Notes: generated from the letters alone by a model not told the origin. A stretch of 5,625 nucleotides of DNA from Staphylothermus sp. (GCA_021159785.1 JAGHDU010000213.1:1-5625), one strand, 5' to 3'; positions 1-5,533 are shown, counted from the stretch's first letter. Made by a program: numbers and translations.

Positions 1-105
1 CAATATGATGAAATGTCTAGGAAATAAATTGTTTATGTGAAGAAAAATTACAACGTAGCAGAAAAGTATTTGGAGAATCTTCAGTTAGGGAAAAAGTTGT
101 TCTAA
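1..105 (+). pseudogene. possible decayed C-terminal end of a GT4-type glycosyltransferase (partial, enters from the left)
   Basis: Reading the first base as codon position 1 gives QYDEMSRK, a TAA stop at 25-27, then in the same frame IVYVKKNYNVAEKYLENLQL and a few more residues to a second TAA at 103-105. Ignoring the first stop, the text resembles the last helix of group 1 (GT4) glycosyltransferases: an 'EMSRKA..YV..NY' helix, then a 'W..(I/V)AEKYLE' helix. The usual tryptophan-containing stretch between NY and VAEKYLE seems to be shortened. The gene may simply end at base 27, with the rest being former coding sequence. Only about 35 codons are visible, so the family call is tentative and rests on remembered consensus. 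It converges on the ABC permease gene. Confidence 0.3.
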
Positions 106-185
106 GATTATATTGAGTATTCATGTTGTTAATACTATCTAGATTCATTTCGTTGTTTCAATTGTTTTGGTTAGAGGGAATATGA

Positions 186-1061
186 TTAATCTTCAATGGT
201 TGTTTTCTCGAATGAGAACATGGCTAGTATTGTAAATATTGTTGTGAATAATATTAATATTATTAAGCTAGTTACTGGGTTCATGAATTCAAGACTAGCT
301 TTTACTCCTGCAAGCCAGTACCTCGTTCCATAGACACAGTATGTCAGTGGATTTATAATTGCAATAACTTTCATCCAGTCAGGCATGGTATTTATTGGAT
401 AAAACACACCGCTCATGAACATTAATGGCATAGTCAGCAGGTTTACGATCATTTGGAATCCCTCCATGCTACTAAATTTGAGAGATATTGCTACACCCAA
501 TCCAGTGAATCCAAGAGACATCATGAATATATATAATAGTGCAATTGGTATACCCAATAGATTTATTTGATTAGTTATGAGAAGTGCAAGTAGTATAATT
601 ATTAGTGATTGCACTGTGTTTATAATTGAGTCTCCAATTATTCTCCCGAGTATAATAGTTTTGCGGCTAGCAGGAGCTACTAGGGTTTCTTTAAGGAAAC
701 CAAATTGTTTATCCCAAATGACACTTATCCCGGATATAAAGCTACCAATAAACGCTGTCATTGCAACCATACCTGTTATTAGAAAAGTTATATAGTCCAC
801 GCCTCCGAAGATTTCTGTAAAGTATTTAGATATTATACTCCTTATAATGGATGGATCGATATATTTTGAGATCGTAGAGATGTCAATAGTGGATGGTAGT
901 TCAATATTTTGAGCACTAAATACCGCACCAAATCCTAGGCCGAGAAATATTATCCATAATAGTGGTTGTATGATAATAGATATAATTCGTGATCTTGAAA
1001 CAGCCCATCTCTTTAGCTGTCTGTAGATTAAGGCAATTAAAGCGTCTAGATCCCTGCTCAT
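186..1061 (-). CDS. ABC-2 type transporter permease (DrrB-like)
   Basis: This is the membrane subunit of an ABC exporter that would pair with the ATPase encoded immediately upstream to move a drug, lipid or other hydrophobic compound out of the cell. The 291-residue protein has about six hydrophobic segments, near residues 25-49, 91-114, 138-163, 167-195, 205-225 and 262-284. A larger external loop (about 50-90) follows the first. The ABC-2 signature is clear: a cytoplasmic 'WDKQFGFLKETLVAPASRK' loop (116-134), then MFMSGVFYPINTMPDWM (214-230) and INPLTYCVYGTRYWLAG (236-252). The ATG overlaps the ATPase stop in an ATGA (1058-1061). A GGAGGAGGAG Shine-Dalgarno lies just upstream, inside the ATPase coding sequence. 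It is the last gene of the padR-ATPase-permease operon. Substrate is not deducible; length and topology are normal for the family. Confidence 0.93.
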   Translation of the reverse strand: MSRDLDALIALIYRQLKRWAVSRSRIISIIIQPLLWIIFLGLGFGAVFSAQNIELPSTIDISTISKYIDPSIIRSIISKYFTEIFGGVDYITFLITGMVAMTAFIGSFISGISVIWDKQFGFLKETLVAPASRKTIILGRIIGDSIINTVQSLIIILLALLITNQINLLGIPIALLYIFMMSLGFTGLGVAISLKFSSMEGFQMIVNLLTMPLMFMSGVFYPINTMPDWMKVIAIINPLTYCVYGTRYWLAGVKASLEFMNPVTSLIILILFTTIFTILAMFSFEKTTIED

Positions 1062-2056
1062 CTAGATCTCCTCCTCCTAAGTGGTAATCTCTGAATAATT
1101 GATGATGTTTCTTCCGAAGACTCTCTTAATTCTCTACCTGTAAGATGTAGGAATACTTCATTGAGCGTAGGTCTTCTATAACTTACTTCGCGAATCCCTA
1201 TATTATTCGTTAGTGCTATCTTAAAAATTTCGGGTAAATATCTTGGTGCATTATCTACGAGTAACTCAATTCTATTATTGCCTATAACGTGGCAGTCTTT
1301 TGCAAAAATTAGTTTTTTGCAGAATTCTTTGGCATTTCCCTCTAAAGTCAAGTATATAACATCTTTGCCGAGCATAGCCTTCAACTGCTCAACGGTTCCT
1401 AAGGCAATGATCTTACCATGATCCATTATAGCTATTCTATCTGCGAGTTCTTCGGCTTCATCCATGTAATGTGTTGTCAAGAGTATTGTCATGTCGTGTT
1501 CCTTCTTTAACATACGTATATAGTCCCATATCTTAGCCCTGGATTGAGGATCTAATCCTATAGTAGGTTCGTCTAAGATCAGTAATTCTGGTTCATGAAG
1601 TAGAGATCTAGCTATCTCCAATCTACGCCTCATACCACCACTAAAATACCTAACCTGCTTATGTGCATATTCTTTTAAATCAACGAATTCAAGCAACTTC
1701 ATGATCTTCTCATGTAGCTCTCTACCCCTCAGTCCATATAGTCTGCCATGAATATACATATTATCATAAGCTGTTAATTGATTATCTAAACTAGGGTCTT
1801 GGAATACAATACCAATTTTCTCTCTAACTTTATTGGGATCCTTTGTGACGTCATACTTTCCTACAAACACTCTTCCAGAAGTAGGTCTCAATAGCGTAGC
1901 TATAATATGGATTGTTGTTGTTTTACCAGCACCATTAGGACCTAATAATGCAAATATTTCTCCTCTTTTGATAGTAAATGATATACCATCTACAGCTACG
2001 ATGTCCTTGAACTTCTTAACAAGATTTTCAACAACAACAATTTCATCCACGGTCAT
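1058..2056 (-). CDS. ABC transporter ATP-binding protein (DrrA/CcmA-like)
   Basis: This is the cytoplasmic ATPase that would power the exporter made with the ABC-2 permease encoded downstream. All nucleotide-binding motifs are intact: Walker A GPNGAGKTT (39-47), Q-loop Gln86, signature FSGGM (138-142), Walker B LLILDEP (158-164), D-loop GLDP (167-170) and switch His196. Past about residue 225 is the C-terminal extension typical of the daunorubicin-resistance DrrA group, ending in RRPTLNEVFLHLTGREL (294-310). The total of 332 residues is normal for that group. The ATG at 2056 is preceded by GGTGAG with a 5-base spacer. It lies 14 bases inside the end of padR, so translation is probably coupled. 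The C-terminus ends in an arginine-rich tail (LRRRRSR) whose AGG/AGA codons also form the permease ribosome-binding site. Substrate is unknown. Confidence 0.95.
   Translation of the reverse strand: MTVDEIVVVENLVKKFKDIVAVDGISFTIKRGEIFALLGPNGAGKTTTIHIIATLLRPTSGRVFVGKYDVTKDPNKVREKIGIVFQDPSLDNQLTAYDNMYIHGRLYGLRGRELHEKIMKLLEFVDLKEYAHKQVRYFSGGMRRRLEIARSLLHEPELLILDEPTIGLDPQSRAKIWDYIRMLKKEHDMTILLTTHYMDEAEELADRIAIMDHGKIIALGTVEQLKAMLGKDVIYLTLEGNAKEFCKKLIFAKDCHVIGNNRIELLVDNAPRYLPEIFKIALTNNIGIREVSYRRPTLNEVFLHLTGRELRESSEETSSIIQRLPLRRRRSR
1067..1078 (-). promoter_or_regulatory. strong Shine-Dalgarno for the permease, embedded in ATPase coding sequence
   Basis: On the minus strand the sequence AGGAGGAGGAGA ends 5 bases before the permease ATG. 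It is also read as arginine codons of the ATPase tail. The repeated GGAGG pairs well with an archaeal 16S rRNA 3' end, which supports the chosen permease start and coupling at the ATGA overlap. Confidence 0.75.
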
Positions 2057-2516
2057 CTTCTCTCACCAGATCCTCGATCTCTGTTAAAAAAGTGTTAATA
2101 GCATGTCGTACTCTAGATAACTTATTATTATCTAGGCGGTCTAATTGTTCGAATAATAATCGTAAATCCTTTAACAAATCAAAAAATCCAATATTTATTG
2201 CAAGTCTAATCTTCTCTTCATGCCTCTTAGCCTCCTCGAGCAAATCACTATTTTCTCTTAAAAAATCTAATCCCTTCTCAGTAATACGATAAACAACGTA
2301 TCTTTTTGAATCAGAATATCTTTCTTTGGCTTCAACAAATCCTTTTTTCATAAGTTCTTTTAAAACAGGATAAATCATTGAAGGACTAGGTTCAAAACCG
2401 TATCTCTTCTTAATTAGTTCAATGAAACCATAACCATGTAATTCATGCTTTCTTAGCTCATCTAAAATAAGTATCTCAACATACTGCTTAACCAATTTCT
2501 TGATCCTAAAATTCAC
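2043..2516 (-). CDS. PadR-family winged-helix transcriptional regulator
   Basis: This is a 157-residue DNA-binding regulator and first gene of the operon, so it most likely controls the ABC exporter encoded after it and probably itself. Residues about 10-90 form the PadR winged helix. The recognisable stretch starts HGYGFIELIKKRYGFEPS (27-44), continues PSMIYPVLKELMKKGFVE (45-62), and is followed by the wing and RYVVYRITEKGLDFL (72-86). Residues about 91-155 are charged and helical, matching the C-terminal dimerisation helices of the PadR-s1-type layout. The start used is GTG at 2516, with GAAGGA close upstream and AAGGAG further away. TTG at codon 8 is a possible shorter start. PadR proteins near multidrug ABC exporters are commonly repressors released by the exported compound. 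That role is inferred here, supported by the palindromic array just upstream. Confidence 0.9.
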   Translation of the reverse strand: MNFRIKKLVKQYVEILILDELRKHELHGYGFIELIKKRYGFEPSPSMIYPVLKELMKKGFVEAKERYSDSKRYVVYRITEKGLDFLRENSDLLEEAKRHEEKIRLAINIGFFDLLKDLRLLFEQLDRLDNNKLSRVRHAINTFLTEIEDLVREDDRG

Positions 2517-2536
2517 TATCCTTCAGCTCCTTACCG

Positions 2537-2579
2537 GAATATATCATATGATATATCCTTAGATATATCGCAGGATATA
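2537..2579. promoter_or_regulatory. candidate PadR operator: 18-bp palindrome plus 12-bp-spaced half-sites
   Basis: Bases 2539-2556 read ATATATCATATGATATAT, a perfect palindrome centred on CATATG. The motif GATATA recurs at 2550, 2562 and 2574, and TATATC at 2540, 2552 and 2564, so both orientations repeat with exact 12-bp spacing. The block lies between the presumed TATA box and the padR start, overlapping the expected transcription start. A dimeric repressor bound there would block polymerase. Binding by this PadR is inferred from position and symmetry; the sequence alone does not prove it. Confidence 0.6.
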
Positions 2580-2588
2580 AATTTTCCG
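2575..2588 (-). promoter_or_regulatory. archaeal promoter (BRE and TATA box) for the padR-ABC operon
   Basis: On the minus strand CGGAAAATTTATAT gives a purine/A-rich BRE (GGAAAA, 2582-2587) followed directly by a TATA element (TTTATAT, 2575-2581). A start about 25 bases downstream would fall near 2550-2555, inside the palindromic array, leaving a leader of roughly 35-40 bases with a ribosome-binding site. The assignment rests on consensus and spacing only. Confidence 0.5.
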
Positions 2589-2660
2589 TATTCCTAGGTA
2601 TTAGATTCTTAATAACTCAATTAGGTAAACCAACTTTCAAGGTTATAAGTCATACTTTAA

Positions 2661-2906
2661 AGACCCCTTGACTACTGTATCATTATAAATAACAATAGGA
2701 AAAGAAAGAACTTGTATCAGTATATAGCAAGGGCACGCATAAAATCTTAATATAGTGCTCAATCAAGTTGGACCTTATGATAACTTTATCTATGTAAAAT
2801 ATGAATTTTCTCCAAGTTGATAGTTACGAAGAAATGGCTGAGAAGCTAATTGAGAGATCAGAAATGCTTTAAGGGTTATTACCTGTATATTCTCATGGGT
2901 GGTAAT
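2661..2906 (+). pseudogene. apparent broken stand-alone RAM domain (Lrp/AsnC ligand-binding type) in three frames
   Basis: This gene-free stretch of over 300 bases is not featureless. Coding-like text continues through three successive frames. Frame A (2661-2750) contains DYCIIINNNRKRKNLYQYIA and ends at TAA. Frame B (2743-2820) contains VLNQVGPYDNFIYVKYEF. Frame C (2801-2872) contains LQVDSYEEMAEKLIERSEML. The first frame then resumes with KGYYLYILMGG up to the tautomerase start. Joined, these give the beta-alpha-beta-beta-alpha-beta order of a RAM domain, including the characteristic 'GPYD..(V)K(V/Y)E' turn and the 'D(S)YEEMAEKL' helix. About 80 codons is the size of archaeal stand-alone RAM proteins. 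At least two frameshifts are needed and no good start codon is visible, so it is called a pseudogene. The family call is by eye. The alternative is a chance reading in AT-rich spacer DNA. Confidence 0.4.
2683..2690 (+). promoter_or_regulatory. possible TATA box upstream of the tautomerase region
   Basis: TTATAAAT matches the archaeal TATA consensus, but no clear purine-rich BRE precedes it. It is more than 200 bases from the tautomerase start. It also lies inside the apparent RAM remnant, so it may be fortuitous. No better promoter was identified closer to 2907. Confidence 0.2.
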
Positions 2907-2909
2907 GTG
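2898..2909 (+). promoter_or_regulatory. ribosome-binding site and GTG start that fix the tautomerase N-terminus
   Basis: GGTGGTAATGTG: a GGTG element 5 bases ahead of GTG, which is followed at once by CCT (proline). In this superfamily the proline after the initiator is the catalytic residue. The site therefore favours this start over the upstream in-frame TTG at 2850, which would bury the proline at position 21. Confidence 0.8.
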
Positions 2910-3095
2910 CCTACTGTAATAATTGAGGGTCCTCCAATAAGTATTGATAAGAAAAGGGAGCTTGTAAAGAAAATAACAAAGATCATATCAGAGATCTACG
3001 GTATTAAACATATAACAATAATTATTAAGGAGAATTCTCCGGAAAACGTTGGCGTAAATGGAGATCTATTAATTGATCGTAAGAGGAGTAACTAA
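2907..3095 (+). CDS. DmpI-like / 4-oxalocrotonate tautomerase family protein
   Basis: This is a 62-codon protein of the tautomerase superfamily. After removal of the initiator it begins PTVIIEGPPIS, exposing the N-terminal proline that acts as general base in keto-enol tautomerisation. The body continues with a helix rich in Lys/Glu (DKKRELVKKITKIISEIYG, mature 13-31), a beta strand ITIIIKE (35-41) and the C-terminal hairpin ENVGVNGDLLIDRKR (45-59). This beta-alpha-beta layout and length match the family. The arginines equivalent to Arg11 and Arg39 of classical 4-oxalocrotonate tautomerase, and its Phe50, are not seen (Val47 stands in the Phe position). It therefore resembles the archaeal DmpI-type group and its substrate cannot be inferred. 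Such proteins form hexamers or related assemblies. It seems monocistronic, with a T-rich stretch after the stop. Confidence 0.82.
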   Translation: MPTVIIEGPPISIDKKRELVKKITKIISEIYGIKHITIIIKENSPENVGVNGDLLIDRKRSN

Positions 3096-3120
3096 AATAT
3101 ATAAACATCTTAGCCATAGG

Positions 3121-3132
3121 GTTTGTTTTATT
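3121..3132 (+). terminator. possible T-rich terminator after the tautomerase gene
   Basis: The run GTTTGTTTTATT starts about 25 bases past the tautomerase stop. Archaeal transcription can end at T-rich tracts without a hairpin. The call rests on composition alone. Confidence 0.25.
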
Positions 3133-3230
3133 ACCGATATACTCATAAATTTATTCTTCTGCAAATCGCATGAGAGTGAATACCATGTAATGTCTTGGTT
3201 TAATCATATGTGATATGTATTCTAAAGTCA

Positions 3231-3256
3231 AGAGAAAAATTTCTCTATATTAAAAT
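3231..3256 (+). promoter_or_regulatory. inverted repeat and TATA-like element upstream of the SLOG gene
   Basis: AGAGAAA (3231-3237) and TTTCTCT (3240-3246) form a 7-bp inverted repeat with a 2-base spacer. It is followed directly by TATATTAAAATA, a plausible TATA element. A start about 25-30 bases later would leave a short leader carrying the GAGGTGA ribosome-binding site. Either a regulator site or a fortuitous AT-rich symmetry is possible. Another TATA-like run occurs near 3279-3289, but it is too close to the start codon for a transcript with that ribosome-binding site. Confidence 0.35.
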
Positions 3257-3309
3257 AGTATGCTATTTATTCGTGTACCTATATATTTCTTCCACGAGGT
3301 GAATTCGTT

Positions 3310-3861
3310 TTGGAGAGATTCTATGTCTCTATTGCTGCTGTAAGTGAAGAACCTGCACCTCTACTTAAGGATAACTCTAAGTGTTTTATAGAGAAACTTA
3401 TACCGTATAGGGATAGGATAGTTTTTCTACTTGGAGGTTATTGGGGATTAATGAAATATATTGCTGATTATGCACTGGAAAAAGGTTTTACAGTGGTATT
3501 TATCCTTCCATCTAATCCGCCTACTATGCCGCCAAATACGAAGAATAGTGTGATTATTCAGACTGATCTAGGTTTTCAATCTAGGAGCACAGTGATGTGT
3601 AAGTCAGGCGATGTATTAGTGGCTATGGGTGGTAGAATTGGTTCTCTCTTGGAGATTCTTTTAGCATATGATTATGCTAAACCTGTTATAGTAGTTAAAT
3701 CTGGGTATGAAACAGATAAGATCCCAGCATGTTTTGGTGAACATATAGATGCTAGAAGGAAAGCAAGAATAGTTATGGTTGAAAATGGTTGTGCTGCAGC
3801 TGAGAAAGTGATTAACATTATGAATGAACGGGAGTTATTAAAAGAGAAGATCTGTGTTTAA
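3310..3861 (+). CDS. SLOG/LOG-like Rossmann-fold protein (TIGR00725-type), function unknown
   Basis: This 183-residue soluble protein has the layout of the LOG/SLOG nucleotide-binding superfamily. A first glycine motif, LLGGYWGLMKYIADYALEKG (40-59), leads into a strand ending in Pro (FILP, 64-67). An SRSTVMCKSGD segment (91-101) follows, then the second motif MGGRIGSLLEILLA (106-119) and KPVIVV (124-129). In classical LOG enzymes (cytokinin-activating phosphoribohydrolases) the second motif is PGGxGTxxE. Here Met replaces Pro and Ser replaces Thr, while Glu115 and Arg92 remain, which fits the TIGR00725-like branch. Nucleotide binding is likely, catalysis uncertain. The start is TTG at 3310, supported by GAGGTGA at 3296-3302 with a 7-base spacer. 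It converges on oadG, overlapping it by 4 bases. Confidence 0.85.
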   Translation: MERFYVSIAAVSEEPAPLLKDNSKCFIEKLIPYRDRIVFLLGGYWGLMKYIADYALEKGFTVVFILPSNPPTMPPNTKNSVIIQTDLGFQSRSTVMCKSGDVLVAMGGRIGSLLEILLAYDYAKPVIVVKSGYETDKIPACFGEHIDARRKARIVMVENGCAAAEKVINIMNERELLKEKICV

Positions 3862-4346
3862 CCTGATACATTTATCTGGGCAATGTACTCTTTGTTCCCT
3901 ATTTTTACTCTATATCCATTTCCTGGGATTTCTTCAACAGTTACCTTTTGATCTTTTCCTCCGATGCTAACAACCAATTCTGCTTTGAAAGCTATTCCTA
4001 CGAGTCCAAGTATTCTAGAAAGTTCTGGCAAGTCTCTGAAAATATCATATTTCTTTAGTCTTTCTTTCTTGTATTCATTGAACATTAGTACTGCGGCAGT
4101 TATTATGCTAACAAGCTGTGGATCATGTATTTGTTTTTGAGTTGTTTTTTCAATAATTCTAAACTCTTTAGGTCTAGGTTGTTCTTCTTTGATCTCTGTT
4201 TTTTCTAATTCTTTTCCCGTTTTTTCACGTATATAGACGTACCTTAGTCCATATAGAATGATTACTAAAACAGCTAGTACTCCAAATACCGTTAGTACAC
4301 CAATGACTGTTACAGTTAGACCGTTTATTATCGTTGACAAATCCAT
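3858..4346 (-). CDS. oadG: sodium-pump decarboxylase gamma/delta-like subunit (OadG family) with C-terminal extension
   Basis: This is the small membrane anchor of a sodium-translocating decarboxylase; in the known complexes OadG or MmdD holds the carboxyltransferase on the membrane beta subunit. The 162-residue protein has one N-terminal transmembrane helix (about 10-38, starting GLTVTVIGVLTVFGVLAVLV). A charged Lys/Glu/Pro linker (41-73) follows, then the family's 'D..LVSIITAAVLMFNEYKK' helix (76-94). Residues about 121-160 add a beta-rich segment (VVSIGGKDQKVTVEEI, then YRVKIGNKEYIAQINV). It resembles the stretch before the biotinyl domain in biotin-carrier subunits, but no biotinylation motif (AMKM) is present. 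The ATG lies 2 bases after the oadB stop, with AGGTGGG overlapping the end of oadB, so the two are co-translated. The simple OadG anchor is sure by context; the role of the extension is unknown. Confidence 0.8.
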   Translation of the reverse strand: MDLSTIINGLTVTVIGVLTVFGVLAVLVIILYGLRYVYIREKTGKELEKTEIKEEQPRPKEFRIIEKTTQKQIHDPQLVSIITAAVLMFNEYKKERLKKYDIFRDLPELSRILGLVGIAFKAELVVSIGGKDQKVTVEEIPGNGYRVKIGNKEYIAQINVSG

Positions 4347-4348
4347 AA

Positions 4349-5449
4349 TTACCCACCTAGTATTGATAAGAATACACCAGCCACTACAGCTGTTCCTATA
4401 ACTCCGGCAACATTAGGGCCCATGGCATGCATTAATAAATAATTCTCAGGGTCCTCTTGTTGTGCAAGTCTCTGCACGACTCTTGCACTCATAGGTACGG
4501 CTGAAACACCTGCAGCGCCTATCATTGGATTTATCTTTTCCTTTAAGAACATATTCATCAATTTAGCGAATAGTACTCCACCAGCAGTTGCAGATGCAAA
4601 TGCAACAACACCGAGACCCAAGACAAGTAATGTCTTGTATGTTAGGAAGCTTTCTGCCCGCATAGTAGAACCTATTCCTAGTCCTAAGAATATCGTCACT
4701 ATATTCATTAATTCCTCGCTCGCTGCTTTTCTCAATCTCTCAACTACGCCAGATTCTCTAAACAAATTGCCGATCATGATCATTCCAACGAGTGGAGCTG
4801 CGCTTGGGACGAGTAATCCTATTACAATCATTGACAATATAGGAAACAAGATCTTTTCCTTCTTGGAAACGGGTCTAAGTTGTCTCATTCTTATTCTTCT
4901 TTCCTCCTTAGTAGTTAATGCCTTGATCACTGGTGGTTGTATAAGGGGAACCAAGCTCATGTAGCTATAGGCAGCTACTGCTGTGGCAGCCAAGAGGTTT
5001 GGAGCTAGTTTAATGGTTAGATAAATTGTTGTTGGACCATCGGCACCTCCTATTATTCCTATACTTGCAGCTTCCTTTAGATTGTATCCAAGTAATAATG
5101 CTGATAACATTGCTACAAAGACTCCTATTTGTGCAGCTGCTCCTAATAATAGGCTCTTTGGGTTCGCGATCATTGGTCCGAAGTCAGTCATTGCACCTAA
5201 TCCTAGAAATATAAGTAATGGCACGATTTCAGTATCGATGAGGTACCTCTTTACAAGATATAAAAAACCATACGGGGGATCAACTAGACCAGTGCCTGGT
5301 ATGTTGACTAATACTGCTGTTATACCTATTGGTAATAGGATCAAGGGCTCATACTTATGTTTCACAGCTAAATAAACAAGAATTAATCCTACAATTATCA
5401 TAATTATGTTTCCAGGAGTCAATTGCGATAATGATGTAAGACCTATCAA
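4349..5449 (-). CDS. oadB: sodium-translocating decarboxylase beta subunit (oxaloacetate/methylmalonyl-CoA decarboxylase type)
   Basis: This membrane subunit decarboxylates carboxybiotin and couples that reaction to sodium export. The 366-residue protein is almost entirely hydrophobic helices. The hallmark region [17 protein letters not shown] (134-150) is followed by [20 protein letters not shown] (159-178) and [11 protein letters not shown] (178-188). The second hallmark is [20 protein letters not shown] (307-326). Residues shown to matter in Klebsiella OadB (Asp203, Tyr229, Asn373, Gly377, Ser382, Arg389) have matching positions here with identical spacing: Asp137, Tyr163, Asn307, Gly311, Ser316 and Arg323. 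The pump is therefore expected to be functional. It is somewhat shorter at the N-terminus than bacterial homologues. The start is TTG at 5449 with AGGTG 6 bases upstream. Whether the complex acts on oxaloacetate, methylmalonyl-CoA or another acid depends on an alpha subunit not in this window. Confidence 0.96.
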   Translation of the reverse strand: MIGLTSLSQLTPGNIIMIIVGLILVYLAVKHKYEPLILLPIGITAVLVNIPGTGLVDPPYGFLYLVKRYLIDTEIVPLLIFLGLGAMTDFGPMIANPKSLLLGAAAQIGVFVAMLSALLLGYNLKEAASIGIIGGADGPTTIYLTIKLAPNLLAATAVAAYSYMSLVPLIQPPVIKALTTKEERRIRMRQLRPVSKKEKILFPILSMIVIGLLVPSAAPLVGMIMIGNLFRESGVVERLRKAASEELMNIVTIFLGLGIGSTMRAESFLTYKTLLVLGLGVVAFASATAGGVLFAKLMNMFLKEKINPMIGAAGVSAVPMSARVVQRLAQQEDPENYLLMHAMGPNVAGVIGTAVVAGVFLSILGG

Positions 5450-5524
5450 TAACTACACCTTATATCGCCATAGGTATGTAGCAATAAGTATTGGTTTGGC
5501 ATAGAAATCATATTGTATGTAGAA

Positions 5525-5533
5525 GTATAAAAA
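5525..5533 (-). promoter_or_regulatory. candidate TATA box for the oadB-oadG transcript
   Basis: On the minus strand TTTTTATAC follows an A/T-rich run that could serve as BRE. A start 25 bases downstream would fall near 5500 and leave a leader of about 50 bases ending in AGGTG before the TTG start. The T-rich run could equally terminate a gene to its right. Confidence 0.35.

Noticed and set aside
5..11. ATGATGA, a possible box C of a C/D sRNA
   Set aside because: No CTGA box D is found within a suitable distance downstream.
577..795. Plus-strand open frame of 72 codons
   Set aside because: Antisense shadow of the ABC-2 permease gene, which has clear family motifs and a strong ribosome-binding site.
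1833..2292. Two plus-strand open frames across the ATPase and padR genes
   Set aside because: Lie opposite conserved Walker A and winged-helix coding sequence and resemble no known protein.
2850..2906. Upstream TTG start adding 19 residues to the tautomerase
   Set aside because: It would bury the catalytic proline, and GGTG plus GTG directly before the proline codon is a better start; the extra residues are better explained as part of the RAM-like remnant.
3097..3213. Open stretch of 38 codons between the tautomerase and SLOG genes
   Set aside because: No start or ribosome-binding site; the translation is rich in His, Cys and Phe and does not look like a real protein.
4635..5375. Three plus-strand open frames inside oadB
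   Set aside because: Antisense shadows of a gene whose sodium-site residues are all intact on the minus strand.
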